DNA of 36,544 nt from Thermomicrobiales bacterium (GCA_030447415.1 JAUJOZ010000039.1:1-36544), one strand, 5' to 3'; positions 7,477 to 17,752 are shown, counted from the first letter of the stretch. The notes: a model not told the origin generated them from the letters alone. Program-made: numbers and translations.

Positions 7477-8241
7477 TCAGCAAGCGCGCGCTCACGCTGC
7501 TCCCCCTGCCCGTCGTCGCCCGCGTCCCGAGGAGGTGCCCCCGGCTCGCCTTTCCAGGCCACGACGAGGTCCCGCTCGGGGTACGCCAGCTTCTCGGCAG
7601 GGCGGTAGCCGAAGTGCCGAGAGATGTCCTGCGCGATTCCCATGACCACCGGCACGAGCTCCGACAGGCACGGTTCGATTTCTTCCGGGGTTCCGGCGAC
7701 GCTCGCCGCCGCGACCACCCGCCCCGTGTAGTCGAAGATCGGGGCCGCCACGCAGCGCGTGTTTTCGTGGGATTCCCCCCGGTCCAACGCGAATCCACGT
7801 TGGCGGATGGCCGCCAGTTCCCGCCGCAGCGCCCCTGCGTCGGTGATCGTCGTCGACGTGAACCCCGTCAGCGCTTGGCGGGCCAGCAACGCCGCGACCT
7901 CCTCGTCCGGCGAGTGCGCCAGGATGGCCTTCCCCAGGCCCGTCGCGTGCGCCGCCGCCCTCCGCCCGAGCGGGACGTACTCGGTGAGACTCGTCGGGTT
8001 GTCGACGCGGTCGATGTTGACGACGCTGCCGCCCCGGTAGACCGCTAGGTGAGCCCGCAGGCCGGCGCGCTGCATGAGGTCGCGGAGCAAGGGCCGCGCC
8101 TCCGCCGCCATGCGCATCGCGCCGACGGTCGCGCCGCGCAGCTCCAGGATCCTCAGCCCGAGCTGGTAGCGCCGGGTCCGCGGGTCCTGCTCCACGTAGC
8201 CCACCCGCAGCAGCGTCTGCAAGAGGAATGACACCGCGGAG

Positions 8242-8298
8242 TTGACAGGCCATAGCGGCGACCCGTAGGCTGTTTCAAGGCAACGGCGTGAATTTCAC
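8242..8298 (+). promoter_or_regulatory. promoter and IclR-like operator before the aminotransferase
   Basis: TTGACA (8242-8247), 18-bp spacer, TAGGCT (8266-8271), followed by the palindrome GTGAA-T-TTCAC at 8288-8298, which resembles half-sites bound by IclR-family regulators. An 11-bp direct repeat CTGTTTCAAGG occurs at 8270-8280 and 8324-8334. The promoter occupies DNA where the missing IclR N-terminus should be. Confidence 0.55.
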
Positions 8299-8345
8299 GA
8301 GATAAAACTGGCAGCGGTGAGGTCTGTTTCAAGGGAAGAGCCGCG

Positions 8346-9668
8346 ATGAGCCGACCCGTCGTGTCTCACACCGAGGGGCTCTTTGTGCAGGCCCAGCAGG
8401 TCCTGGCGAGCGGCGTTTCTGCCTCGATGAGGATGCACCCGTACCTGGGCCGACCGTTCTATCTCAGCCGCGGCGACGGCCCCCACGTCTACGATCTCGC
8501 CGGCGGGCGCTACCTCGACTTCAACCTGTCCAACGGCGCCGCCATCCTCGGCCACCGCCACCCGGCGGTGGAGCAGGCCGTCCTGCGGGGGCTCGAGGCC
8601 GGGATCATCGCCGCGGCGGAAACGCCGTTCCACGAGGAGCTCGCGGCGGTCCTCTGCGAGATCATCCCGGCGGCGGAGCGAGTGCGCTTCGCCAGCGTCG
8701 GCAGCGAGGTGACCCTCGTCGCGATCCGCATCGCGCGCCACGCCACGGGACGGACCAAGATCCTCAAGTTCGACGGCCATTTCCACGGGCTCGTCGAACC
8801 TTTCCTGCTCAAGCGGGAGGATCCGACCGCCCAACGAAGCGGCGTGGTCCCCTCCTCCGGCGGTGTCCCGACGAGCCTGTCCGGGGATGTCGTAATGGTC
8901 CCCTGGAACGACGCCGAGGCGTTCGAGCGGGCGATCGCCGGGCACGGCACCGGCCTTGCGGCGGTGATCTGCGAGCCGATCCACTTCAACGCCGGTTGCA
9001 TCCCGCCCACGCCAGGATTCCTGGAGCTGCTGCGCCAGCGCACGACCGAGAACGGCGTCGTCCTCATCTTCGACGAGATCCTGTCGGGGTTCCGCACCGC
9101 GCTCGGCGGCGTCCAGGAGCAGACCGGCGTCGTTCCCGACCTCTGCACGCTCGCCAAGGCGTTGGCCAACGGGATGCCCCTCTCCGCCCTCGTCGGTCGA
9201 GCCGACCTGATGGAGCACCTGGCTCCCACGGGACCGGTCGCCCACAGCGGAACCTATTCCGGGCACCTCCTCAGCGTGCTGGCCGCGCTGGCAACGGTGG
9301 CGGAGTTGCGCAAGCCCGGCGTCTACGACCGGCTCAACGAGGCGGCGGCCGCGTTCTACCAGGACCTGCAAGCGGTGTTTGACCGGCACGGCCTGCCGGT
9401 TCGCGTGCAGGGGATGGGCGCCCGGTTCGGCCTCCACTTCGGTCGGCGCGCGCCGGTCCGCACCTACGCCGACGCCCTCGGCCACGACCACGAGCTGAAC
9501 ATGCGGTTCGCGCTCGGCTGCATCGAGCGCGGGGTGTACTTCCACGCCTACTCCCGCCAGGGACCGCCGGGGCACGCCGGCTTCTCGCTCGCCCACACGC
9601 CGAAGGATTTCGCCGAGACGCTCGACGTGGTCGACGCCGTCGCCACCGACCTCGGGCGCGGTGGTTGA
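8346..9668 (+). CDS. class III PLP aminotransferase (GSA-aminomutase-like)
   Basis: Pyridoxal-phosphate enzyme, 440 residues, of the class III group related to glutamate-1-semialdehyde aminomutase. Cofactor residues are visible: Asp243 in IFDEILSGFR and the Schiff-base Lys271 in CTLAKALANGMPLSALVG. The usual GTEA phosphate-binding motif reads GSEVTLVAIRIAR (near 119-131). Start ATG 8346 has AGGGAAGAG upstream. It is first of three closely packed genes (then M81 peptidase and amidohydrolase), not near haem genes, so a catabolic transamination of an amine or amino acid freed by its neighbours is more likely than tetrapyrrole synthesis. Confidence 0.88.
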   Translation: MSRPVVSHTEGLFVQAQQVLASGVSASMRMHPYLGRPFYLSRGDGPHVYDLAGGRYLDFNLSNGAAILGHRHPAVEQAVLRGLEAGIIAAAETPFHEELAAVLCEIIPAAERVRFASVGSEVTLVAIRIARHATGRTKILKFDGHFHGLVEPFLLKREDPTAQRSGVVPSSGGVPTSLSGDVVMVPWNDAEAFERAIAGHGTGLAAVICEPIHFNAGCIPPTPGFLELLRQRTTENGVVLIFDEILSGFRTALGGVQEQTGVVPDLCTLAKALANGMPLSALVGRADLMEHLAPTGPVAHSGTYSGHLLSVLAALATVAELRKPGVYDRLNEAAAAFYQDLQAVFDRHGLPVRVQGMGARFGLHFGRRAPVRTYADALGHDHELNMRFALGCIERGVYFHAYSRQGPPGHAGFSLAHTPKDFAETLDVVDAVATDLGRGG

Positions 9669-9685
9669 GCGGCGAGGACACGCGG

Positions 9686-11146
9686 ATGCGGCTGGCCACC
9701 GGCGGGATCATGCACGAGACGCATACCTTCTCCGCGGAGCCGACGGCGATCGAGACCTTCGACGTCGCCCGCGGCGCTGAGCTCTGGCGCTACGCGGGGA
9801 CGAACCACTCCGTCGGCGGCGTCGTGGACGCCTGTCGGGCGCGCCGGATCGGCCTCCTACCGACCTTCTTCGCCACCGCCGTCTCGACCGCAGCGGCCGA
9901 CCGGGCGACATTCGAGGCGATGGCTGGCGAACTCGTCGCCGGCATCGCCGCCGCGCTGCCGGTGGACGGCATCGTCCTCACGCTCCACGGGGCCATGGTC
10001 GCCGAGGGCTTCCCGGACGCCGAGGCGGAGGTCGTCCGCCGCGTGCGCGAGGTTGCCGGGCCGGACCTCCCGATCGCGGTCACGCTCGACCTCCACGCCA
10101 ACATCGGGCAGGCGATGGTCGAGGCCTCCACCGTCGTGGTGGGCTACGACACCTACCCCCACCTCGACGCCGCAGAGCGAGCGCGGGAGGCGGTCGACCT
10201 GCTCGTCGCCACGGTCGAGGGGAGGATTCGGCCGACGATGGCGCTGGTGAAGCCTCCGCTCCTCCCCGTCCCCCAGGCGATGTTCACCGCCCTCCCGCCG
10301 TTCAAGACGCTCTTCGAGCGCGCCCACGCCCTCGAAGCCGCCGAGGAGGCCCTCGTGATCACCATCGCCGGCGGCTTCCCCTACGCCGACGTGCCGATGG
10401 CCGGGATGAGCGTCCTCGCCGTCACCGACGCCGACATCCAGCGCGCCGAGCGGATCGCCCGCGAGCTCGCGGACCTGGCCTGGGCGCACCGGGCGGAGAT
10501 GGTCATCCGCAACGTCCCGCCGGGCGAGGCTGTCGCGGCGGCGATCAGGCACCCGGAGCGTCCGGTGGTGCTGGTCGATGTCGGGGACAACATCGGCGGC
10601 GGTACGCCCGGCGATGGCACGGTCCTCCTCGCGGAGCTGCTGGCGCAGGGTGCCCAGGACGCCACGATCTTTATCGCCGACGCCGAGGCGGTCCGGGCGG
10701 CGGTGGCGGCCGGCGTCGGCGGGACCGTCGAAACCGCGGTCGGGGGGAAGACGGACGATCTCCACGGGCCGCCCGTTCCGGTGCGCGGCCGGGTACGGCT
10801 GCTCGGCGATGGACGCTTCGTCCACGAGGGGCCGGAGAACGCCGGGGTGCCGGCCGACATGGGCCCGACCGCCGTCGTCCGGGTGGAGGGAGTAAATCTG
10901 GTACTGACCTCGCGCAAACTGATGCCGGGCGATCTGCAGCAGCTCAAGACGGTCGGCATTGACCCGCTGCGGCAGCAGATCCTCGTCGTCAAGGCCGCCG
11001 TCCGCTGGCGCGGCGGGTACGGCCCGATCACCAGGCACGCGATTGACGTCGACACCCCCGGCCTTGGCAGCGTCGACCTCAACCGCTTCCGCTTCGAGCA
11101 GCTGCGCCGGCCGATCTATCCGCTGGATGCGGAGAGCACGTGGTAG
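9686..11146 (+). CDS. M81-family metallopeptidase (MlrC-like)
   Basis: Member of the M81/DUF1485 family, named after microcystinase MlrC, a zinc enzyme cleaving linear peptide products. The N-terminus has the family signature GGIMHETHTFS, and later GIVLTLHGAMVAEGF, VTLDLHANIG and VDVGDNIGGGTPGDGT are recognisable. About 486 residues from the ATG 9686, full length. An in-frame TTG at 9665 overlaps the preceding stop (TTGA) and would add seven residues; coupling from there is possible. It sits in a cluster with a dipeptide ABC importer and amidohydrolases, a context that suggests a role in cleaving an imported amide or peptide-like compound; the substrate is unknown. Confidence 0.88.
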   Translation: MRLATGGIMHETHTFSAEPTAIETFDVARGAELWRYAGTNHSVGGVVDACRARRIGLLPTFFATAVSTAAADRATFEAMAGELVAGIAAALPVDGIVLTLHGAMVAEGFPDAEAEVVRRVREVAGPDLPIAVTLDLHANIGQAMVEASTVVVGYDTYPHLDAAERAREAVDLLVATVEGRIRPTMALVKPPLLPVPQAMFTALPPFKTLFERAHALEAAEEALVITIAGGFPYADVPMAGMSVLAVTDADIQRAERIARELADLAWAHRAEMVIRNVPPGEAVAAAIRHPERPVVLVDVGDNIGGGTPGDGTVLLAELLAQGAQDATIFIADAEAVRAAVAAGVGGTVETAVGGKTDDLHGPPVPVRGRVRLLGDGRFVHEGPENAGVPADMGPTAVVRVEGVNLVLTSRKLMPGDLQQLKTVGIDPLRQQILVVKAAVRWRGGYGPITRHAIDVDTPGLGSVDLNRFRFEQLRRPIYPLDAESTW

Positions 11147-11159
11147 ACGAGGAGAGGGT

Positions 11160-12014
11160 ATGAATCCATTGCGCATCGGTTTGGCCCAATGCCGTCAATC
11201 GTCGTCTCTGGGTGCGAACGCCGAAACCATACTCCGGTTCGTCGAGCAGGCCGGAGCCGCGGGCGTCCAGGTTCTCTGTTTTCCGGAGTGCCAGACGGCC
11301 GGCTATCGGGCTGACATCACTCCTCCGGGCACGCCAGTGCAGCCAGAACAGCTTGACCGCCTCCATCGGCAGATCGCCCAACGCTGCGGCCAACTGGGCA
11401 TGGGATGCGTTCTTGGGACCGAAACGCCGCTCGCGTCGGCCCCCATCACGGGCAAGCCCTATAACACCGCGCTGGTCATCTCCCCAGACGGAGCGATCCT
11501 CGGCGCCCATCACAAGACGAAACTCACGCCGCTCGACGCCGTCTATTACACCCCGGGAGCATCGATCGAGACGTTCGACGTGTTTGGCGTCAAGATCGGC
11601 ATCGTCATCTGCTTCGAGGGTTTTCGCTTTGCCGAGACGACTGCCGAGTGCGTTCGCCAGGGCGCCCAGTTGGTGTTTCACCCGCAAAACAACACCACGC
11701 GTCCCAACGATTGGAAGATCCCCGTGCACCACGCCATGATCACGACGCGGGCCGCCGAGAACACGATCTGGTTCGCCTCGTGCAACATGTGCCACGATCA
11801 ACACCAGAACTGTCGCTCGATGATCGTTGCGCCCGACGGGCGCATCCACGTCCAAACCGAGCTCAAGCGGGAGGAGCTCCTAGTCGCCGACGTGGACATC
11901 GACCTGGCGACACGGGCCATGTTTCGGCAAGACTTGGCCGGGTCCGCCCAAGTGCTCTTCTCGGATACGGTCAAGGCCGAGGAGTATCGAACGGCCGTCG
12001 CTTCGTCACCTTGA
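11160..12014 (+). CDS. carbon-nitrogen hydrolase (nitrilase superfamily)
   Basis: Amidase-type hydrolase, 284 residues. The catalytic triad is visible: Glu43 (FPECQTAGY), Lys119 (HHKTKL) and Cys151 (GIVICFEGFRF), in the normal order and spacing. These enzymes hydrolyse amides, N-carbamoyl groups or, rarely, nitriles. Start ATG 11160 follows GAGGAGAGGGT, a good ribosome site, 13 bp after the M81 gene, so the two are co-transcribed. A later segment CNMCHDQHQNC is unusually Cys/His-rich for the family. Together with the M81 and creatininase-like enzymes, it gives the cluster three different C-N bond hydrolases. Confidence 0.92.
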   Translation: MNPLRIGLAQCRQSSSLGANAETILRFVEQAGAAGVQVLCFPECQTAGYRADITPPGTPVQPEQLDRLHRQIAQRCGQLGMGCVLGTETPLASAPITGKPYNTALVISPDGAILGAHHKTKLTPLDAVYYTPGASIETFDVFGVKIGIVICFEGFRFAETTAECVRQGAQLVFHPQNNTTRPNDWKIPVHHAMITTRAAENTIWFASCNMCHDQHQNCRSMIVAPDGRIHVQTELKREELLVADVDIDLATRAMFRQDLAGSAQVLFSDTVKAEEYRTAVASSP

Positions 12015-12055
12015 TGCGAGTGAACGGAGGCAGCGCGCCGCGTCGGTCCGGTGGA

Positions 12056-12124
12056 TTGACAGGCCGAGCGGGCGGCTCCTATAATCGGGCGGCACCAAAA
12101 CCCCATCTCACATCGTGAAACGAT
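12056..12124 (+). promoter_or_regulatory. promoter and candidate operator of the dipeptide-ABC operon
   Basis: TTGACA (12056-12061), 18-bp spacer, TATAAT (12080-12085): both hexamers are perfect consensus. Downstream of the expected start point is ATCGT-GAA-ACGAT (12112-12124), a perfect inverted repeat that could be the site of the IclR regulator encoded inside the operon. Confidence 0.8.
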
Positions 12125-12187
12125 CGGCGGGACCTCGTGCGAAGCGCGGCCATCCGCGAGACACACTCCGACAAGGAGGAGCGAGCG

Positions 12188-13814
12188 ATGGATCGGCAAG
12201 ACCTGTTCGAGGTCCTCTCGGCCAAGCTCCGAGCGGGGCTCATCACCCGGCGGCGGTTCCTCCGGGCGGCGTCCGCGCTGGGGGTTCGGGGCCGCGGCCG
12301 GGCCGGCGCGGGCGGCGGCCGCGCCCGGCGCGCGCCCGGCCGGCCGCGCCGGGGCGGCGCAGGACGCGGCCGGGGAGGTGCGGTTCCTCGTGGCCGAGGC
12401 GTTCTGGGCCAACTGGTTCACCTATGGACATCCCTCTCAGATTCAGCGCCGCATCGAGGCGCAGGTCTTCGACTTCTTGGTGCGCATCGAGTCCGAAGAC
12501 TTCACCGCCTACTCACCCGGTCTCGCCGAATCGTGGACGCCGATCGATGACCTGACGTGGGAGTTCAAGCTCCGGCGGGGCGTGACGTTCCACAAGGGCC
12601 AGGACTTCACCGCCGCCGACGTCAAGGCGTCCATCGAGCTCGCCACCGGCGCAGCCGGTGAGGAGGTGGTTTCTGCCTCCCGCTTCGTGCCGACGACGGT
12701 CGAGGTCGTCGACGAGTACACGGCCCGGCTGAAGACGAAGACGCCCTTTGGTCCGCTGTTGAACGAGCTCTCCTATCTGCCCATCATCTCCGCGATCGAC
12801 GCCCAAGCCGGCATCCCGGCGCTGGAAGCGGCGCCCAACGGGACCGGTCCCTTCATGGTGGTCAACGACGAGAAGGACCGCAAGACGATGGAGGCGTTCG
12901 CCGGCCATTGGGGCGGCGCGGCGCAGATCAAGACCCTGGTCTGGGAGTTCATCCAGGACAGCCAAACGCGCCTCAACGCTCTCCTCGCGGGGCAGGCGCA
13001 CGTCATCGACCGGGTGCCGCCCGAGCACCTGCCGGTCCTGGAGCAGTCGCCGGACGTCGCCGTGATCTCCACGACCGGCTTCGAGAACGTGAACCTGTGG
13101 TTCCGGCAGGATGCGCCGCCGCCCTGGGACAATCCGAAGCTGCGCGAGGCGGTCGCCTGGTCCGTCGATCGGGACGCGCTGGTGAAGAACCTCGTCCTCG
13201 GGGCGAGCGAGGTGGCGACCACGCACATCCCGAATCACGCGGTCTTCGCCGCACCGCAGTCGCCGCAGTACACCTTCGACCCCGAGCGGGCGAAAGCCGC
13301 CCTCGCCGAGGCGGGGTTCTCCGGGGAGGGCCCCGAGATCGACTTCTGGGGGGTGACCGGCTTCCTGCCGCGCGGCAAGGAGGTGGCCGAGGCCATCAAG
13401 GCCAACCTGGAGGAGGTCGGCTTCAAGGTCAAGCTGACCGTCACCGACATCGGCTCGCTCGTCAGCGCGCTGTTCGCCGAGGACAAGCCGGGGGTCATGT
13501 TCCACGTCAGCTGGAGCAGCAGCGGCGATCCCCATTCGGCCTTGGTCTTCCTCTACCACTCCAACCCCACGAGCTGGACCGGTGCCGCCGACGCGAAGAT
13601 CGACGAGTTGCTCGACAGGGGCGCCGCGACCACCAATCCCGACGACCGCGCCGCGGTCTACGCCGAGTTGCAGGCGTACCTCTGGCAGAACCTGCCGCAC
13701 ATCCCGCTCTACAACAGCGATTTCACCATCGCCCACGCCAAGGACCTCAGCGGCGTGAAGACCCTGCCCAACTTCTTCACCTATTTCAACGCCGCGAGCC
13801 TGTCGGCGAGTTGA
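12188..13814 (+). CDS. dipeptide-type ABC substrate-binding protein (one frame break)
   Basis: Family 5 extracellular binding protein, about 541 residues. The ATG 12188 follows AAGGAGGAGC. The start encodes a Tat signal (LITRRRFLRAASALG) and then the frame changes inside the five-G run at 12280-12284; dropping one G gives an alanine-rich signal end and reads on through GEVRFLVAEAFWANWFTYG. The mature part has family features such as YSPGLAESWTPIDDLTWEFK and, near the end, ELQAYLWQNLPHIPLYN. The break lies in a homopolymer and everything after it is open, so a base-calling error is the simplest explanation. It probably binds the oligopeptide, opine or lactam-like substrate of the operon and hands it to the permeases that follow. 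Confidence 0.88.
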
Positions 13815-13816
13815 CC

Positions 13817-14734
13817 ATGGGGGTCTACGTCGCCCACCGAACGGCCCAGATGGTCCTCGTCGTCTTCGGTGTGGTGACCGTCACGTTCTTCACCGTGCGA
13901 TTGGTCCCCGGTGACCCGGCTCGCCTGCTGGCCTCACCGGGGACCCCCGATGCCGTCGTCGAGTTGACGCGACGCCAGCTCGGGACCGACAAGCCGATCC
14001 TCGTCCAGTACACGACCTTTCTCCGCTCCCTGGCGCGGGCGGATCTGGGCAAGTCGTTCCGGGGCGGTCGGTCCGTCGCGGACGCGGTCTTCGCCGCCCT
14101 GCCCAACACGTTCGCCCTGGGCCTCGTCAGCATGGCCATCACGACGACGCTCTCCTGCCTGATCGGCGTCGCCGCCGCGCTGCGGCCCAACGGCCTCGTC
14201 GACCGCGCCACCCTCGTCTTCGTCTCGGTGGCGCAATCCACGCCCAGCTTCTGGCTGGGCGTGGTACTCGTGCTCGTCTTCGCCATCGAGCTGGGATGGT
14301 TGCCGGCGATCGACATGACGGGACCAAAGAGTTTCGTGCTGCCCGTCGCCACGCTGACGCTGACGTTGATGCCCATCCTCGTTCGCACCGTCCGCCAGAG
14401 CTTCGTCGAGACGCTCGGCGAGGGGTACGTGCGCGCGGCGCGCGCGCGAGGGTTGTCGGAGCGGCGCCTGCTCTTCGTCCACGTCATGAAAGTGGCGGCG
14501 ATCCCGCTGATCACGCTCCTCGGGTTGCAAGCCGGCTACATCCTCGGCGGCGCGGTGGTCGTCGAGTCGATCTTCAACTGGCCGGGGATCGGAAACCTCG
14601 CCCTCCAGTCCATCCAGCAGCGCGACTTCCCGATGATCCAGGGCACCGTCCTGGTCATCGCCGTCGCCTTCACGTTCATCAACTTCGTGGTCGACCTGAC
14701 CTACGCGGCGCTCGACCCCCGTGTCAAGTACTGA
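13817..14734 (+). CDS. dipeptide-type ABC permease (DppB-like)
   Basis: Inner-membrane permease, 305 residues, of the DppB/OppB type. Family marks are VVTVTFFTVRLVPGDPARLL at the N-terminus and the EAA loop EGYVRAARARGLSERRLLF, with about six hydrophobic helices; it ends in the typical [10 protein letters not shown]. It starts 2 bp after the binding-protein stop and overlaps the next gene if that uses its GTG. It forms the channel with the permease half of the fusion protein downstream. Confidence 0.93.
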   Translation: MGVYVAHRTAQMVLVVFGVVTVTFFTVRLVPGDPARLLASPGTPDAVVELTRRQLGTDKPILVQYTTFLRSLARADLGKSFRGGRSVADAVFAALPNTFALGLVSMAITTTLSCLIGVAAALRPNGLVDRATLVFVSVAQSTPSFWLGVVLVLVFAIELGWLPAIDMTGPKSFVLPVATLTLTLMPILVRTVRQSFVETLGEGYVRAARARGLSERRLLFVHVMKVAAIPLITLLGLQAGYILGGAVVVESIFNWPGIGNLALQSIQQRDFPMIQGTVLVIAVAFTFINFVVDLTYAALDPRVKY

Positions 14735-16751
14735 TCCCGTCGCCGGCCCGACGATGTCCACGACGATCGACGCTGGGCGGCCCGGGGCCGAAGCGCCGGC
14801 CGCTCCTCAGGCCCGTCCGTCATCGGCGCACGGCTTGCGTCGGCTGTTCACGTTTCTGCGCCATCGGGCGGGGTCGCTCGTCGGTCTCGGGGTCTTCTCG
14901 GCGATCGCGCTGCTGGCGGTCTTCGCCCCCATCGTCGCACCCCACGATCCGCTCGCTCAGAACCTGGGGGACAACTTCAGGCCACCGATGTGGCACGACG
15001 GGGGGACCCCGACCTACCCGCTCGGCACCGATCCGCTCGGCCGCGACCTCCTCAGCCGGTTGATCTACGGCGCCCGGTACTCGCTGCTGATCAGCGTCGC
15101 GTCGGTGGCGCTCGGGGGCGGATTGGGCTTCGTCGTCGGCCTGGCTGCTGGGTTTTTCGGCCGCTGGACCGACACCCTCCTCATGCGCCTGGGCGACATC
15201 CAGCTGGCGTTCCCGTTCGTCCTCTTCGCAATCGCCGTGCTCGCGGTCTCGCCCGAGCGGACGTCGGCGCACCTGATCTTCGTCCTCGGGTTCTCGAGCT
15301 GGATCATCTACGCCCGCGTCGTCCGCAGTCGCGTCCTGACCGAACGGGAGAAGGACTACGCCTGGGCCGCGCGGGCGCTCGGCGCGTCGCGGTGGCGTGT
15401 CCTCGTTCGCTACATCGTCCCCAACGTCTGGCAACCGGTCCCCTTGATCGGGATGCTCAACCTCGGCTTCTTCGTCATCGTCGAGTCCCTGTTGAGCTTC
15501 CTCGCCCTCGGCTTGACGCCCCCGACCCCGTCGTGGGGAACGATCCTGGCCGACGGCCGCCAGTACATGATGCTCACCCCCTGGATGGCGTTGTTCCCCG
15601 GCCTCGCCATCGTCGCGACCGTGCTCAGCATCAACCTTGCCGCCGATGGTCTCGCCGATTACTTCGACCCGAAGCTCGGCCACGGCAACTTCCGCCGCAT
15701 CCCGTTGCCGCGGCAGGCGCGCGGGGGCGGAGGCGACGCGGACGCGACGCCGTTGCTCCGCGTTCGCGACCTGACGACGGTCTTCCCGTCGCCGACGGCA
15801 ACCGTCCACGCGGTGAAGCGCGCGAGCTTCGACCTGGAGCACGGCGACGTGCTCGGGGTGGTGGGCGAGAGCGGATCGGGGAAGTCGACGTTGGGGCTGT
15901 CGATCATCCAACTCCTCGACGCGCCGGGGCGCGTGACCGGCGGCGAGATCCTGTTCCGGGGCCGGGACCTGACGCGGGTCGGCAACCGGCAGATGGCGGC
16001 GATCCGCGGCGCCAAGATCGGCATGATCTTCCAGGATCCCGGCGCCTCCCTCAACCCCGTTCTGACGGTCGGGTTTCAGCTCGTCGAGACCCTGCAGCGG
16101 CATCGCCGGCTCCCGCGCGACCGGGCGCATGCGGCGGCGCGGGAGGCGCTCGCCGTCGTCGGCATCGCCGACCCGGAGCGGGTGCTCAAGGCCTATCCGT
16201 TCCAGCTCAGTGGCGGCATGCAGCAGCGGGTGATGATCGCGCTGGCGATGGCGAGCGAGCCGGACCTCCTCATCCTGGACGAGCCGACCTCGGCCCTCGA
16301 CGTCACCACCCAGGCCCAGCTCCTCGAGGAGCTGGAGTCGCTACGCGAGCGGTTCGGCACCAGCGCCATCTTCATCACGCACGATATCGCCCTCCTGGCC
16401 GACTTCGCCGATGTGATCATGGTCATGTACGCCGGTCAGGTCTGCGAGATCGGGCCGCAGGCGCGGGTGATCGAGGCACCCCAGCACCCGTACACGCGGG
16501 CGCTGCTCAACGCGGTCGAGCGCGCGCACGTCCCGGGAACCGCGCGGTTGGCGGCCATTCCGGGCGATCCGCCGGACCCGACCCGGGTGCCCGCGGGCTG
16601 CCCGTTCGCGCCGCGTTGCCCGTCCGCCGTGCCGATCTGCCGGGAGGACAATCCGCCGCTCGTCGCGGTGGTCCCCGGTCACGCGGCGGCATGCCACCTC
16701 GTGACCAGCGAGACCGCGACCGCGCGCGACACGGTGGAGACCGTTCGATGA
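14721..16751 (+). CDS. ABC permease-ATPase fusion (DppC-DppD in one protein)
   Basis: A single 676-residue frame. Residues about 40-330 are a DppC-type permease ([20 protein letters not shown] near 100-119; EAA loop around 214-234). Residues about 345-676 are a DppD-type ATPase: Walker [10 protein letters not shown] (382-390), Q-loop FQDP (437-440), signature LSGGMQQR (496-503), Walker B LLILDEP (516-522) and the C-terminal Cys-rich oligopeptide-transporter tail [14 protein letters not shown]. The linker is about 20 residues, glycine-rich. There is no internal stop or frame change, so the fusion is as written. The start may be the GTG 14721 (overlapping dppB by 14 bp) or the ATG 14754. It works with the separate ATPase encoded next. 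Confidence 0.9.
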   Translation: MSSTDPVAGPTMSTTIDAGRPGAEAPAAPQARPSSAHGLRRLFTFLRHRAGSLVGLGVFSAIALLAVFAPIVAPHDPLAQNLGDNFRPPMWHDGGTPTYPLGTDPLGRDLLSRLIYGARYSLLISVASVALGGGLGFVVGLAAGFFGRWTDTLLMRLGDIQLAFPFVLFAIAVLAVSPERTSAHLIFVLGFSSWIIYARVVRSRVLTEREKDYAWAARALGASRWRVLVRYIVPNVWQPVPLIGMLNLGFFVIVESLLSFLALGLTPPTPSWGTILADGRQYMMLTPWMALFPGLAIVATVLSINLAADGLADYFDPKLGHGNFRRIPLPRQARGGGGDADATPLLRVRDLTTVFPSPTATVHAVKRASFDLEHGDVLGVVGESGSGKSTLGLSIIQLLDAPGRVTGGEILFRGRDLTRVGNRQMAAIRGAKIGMIFQDPGASLNPVLTVGFQLVETLQRHRRLPRDRAHAAAREALAVVGIADPERVLKAYPFQLSGGMQQRVMIALAMASEPDLLILDEPTSALDVTTQAQLLEELESLRERFGTSAIFITHDIALLADFADVIMVMYAGQVCEIGPQARVIEAPQHPYTRALLNAVERAHVPGTARLAAIPGDPPDPTRVPAGCPFAPRCPSAVPICREDNPPLVAVVPGHAAACHLVTSETATARDTVETVR

Positions 16752-17752
16752 CGGCGCCGCTGCTCGAGGTGCGCAACCTCACCAAGCACTTTCCGGTCCG
16801 CAGGGGGGTGCTCGGGCGCACGGTCGGCGCCGTGCGGGCGGTCGACGGGGTGTCGTTCACGCTGGCGGAGGGCGAGACGCTCGGGCTCGTCGGCGAGAGC
16901 GGCTGTGGCAAGTCGACCTTGGTGAAGTCCGTGCTCTTCCTGGAGCGGCCGACGAGCGGCGAGGTCCGCTTCCGCGGCCGGACCCTGACGCCCGACCATG
17001 CGCAGCAGCTGCGTCGGCACATCCAGATCGTCTTCCAGGACCCGTACACCTCCTTGCCGCCGCGGATGACCGTCGGCGACATCGTCGCCGACCCGCTGCG
17101 CATTCATCGGGTGGGGGATGGGGCTTCCGTCGAGCGCAGGGTGCGGCACCTGCTCCAGGAAGTGGGGCTCGACCCGACGCGGGCCGGACAGTACCCGTTC
17201 CAGTTCAGCGGCGGGCAGCGGCAGCGGATCGGGATCGCGCGGGCGCTGGCCATCGATCCCTCGCTCGTGCTCCTCGACGAGGCGGTCTCCGCGCTCGACG
17301 TGTCGGTCCAGGCGCAGGTGATGAACCTGCTCAAGGATCTCCAGGAGCGCCACCGGTTGACCTACATCTTCATCTCGCACGACCTCGGCGTCGTGAAGTA
17401 CATGAGCGACCGGATCGCCGTCATGTACCTCGGCAAGATCGTCGAGCACGGTCCCTCGGCCGCGGTCTACGGTCAGCCGCTGCACCCCTATACCCGCGCC
17501 CTCCTGTCGGCGGTGCCGTCGCTGACGCGGCGGCGTGGCGGGCGCATCCGGCTCAGGGGTGAGCCCCCGAAATCGACCGACCCGCCGCCCGGCTGCTCGT
17601 TCCACCCCCGCTGCCCGATGGCGCAACCGATCTGTTCGCGGCAGGAGCCGCCGCTCGAGGAGTGGCTCCCGCGCCGGTTCGCGGCCTGCCACTTCGCGCT
17701 GTCGGGCCTCGACGCGAACCCGCCGCCGGGTGCGCCGGGAGAGACGGCATGA
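16748..17752 (+). CDS. dipeptide-type ABC ATPase (DppF-like)
   Basis: Second ATPase subunit, 334 residues. Walker [11 protein letters not shown]-loop [10 protein letters not shown], signature FSGGQRQR, Walker [13 protein letters not shown] and the His of SHDLGV are all present. The C-terminal region has the oligopeptide-family cysteine pattern ([14 protein letters not shown]). Its ATG overlaps the fusion gene stop as ATGA, and its own stop overlaps the next gene, so translation is coupled throughout. It would heterodimerise with the ATPase half of the fusion. Confidence 0.93.
   Translation: MTAPLLEVRNLTKHFPVRRGVLGRTVGAVRAVDGVSFTLAEGETLGLVGESGCGKSTLVKSVLFLERPTSGEVRFRGRTLTPDHAQQLRRHIQIVFQDPYTSLPPRMTVGDIVADPLRIHRVGDGASVERRVRHLLQEVGLDPTRAGQYPFQFSGGQRQRIGIARALAIDPSLVLLDEAVSALDVSVQAQVMNLLKDLQERHRLTYIFISHDLGVVKYMSDRIAVMYLGKIVEHGPSAAVYGQPLHPYTRALLSAVPSLTRRRGGRIRLRGEPPKSTDPPPGCSFHPRCPMAQPICSRQEPPLEEWLPRRFAACHFALSGLDANPPPGAPGETA

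Larger units (their letters stand above)
7239..8234 (-). pseudogene. IclR-family regulator lacking its N-terminal HTH half
   Basis: The reading frame opens at a GTG (8234) with SFLLQTLLRVGYVEQD, the last helix and wing of an IclR DNA-binding domain. It continues through a full effector-binding domain to about residue 212 (AQDISRHFGYRPAEK). Roughly 45-50 N-terminal residues, including most of the helix-turn-helix, are missing: reading upstream in frame gives LWPVNSAV then no start codon before a stop at 8295-8297. After residue 220 about 110 residues do not look like IclR; they run through repeat copies B (other frame) and A (same frame). So both ends are abnormal. It diverges from the aminotransferase gene and would once have regulated it. 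A functional protein using the GTG is unlikely but not excluded. Confidence 0.75.

Noticed and set aside
8346..9668. Glutamate-1-semialdehyde aminomutase (hemL)
   Set aside because: The phosphate motif differs (GSEV instead of GTEA), and the gene lies in a catabolic cluster far from the haem genes; a general class III aminotransferase is safer.
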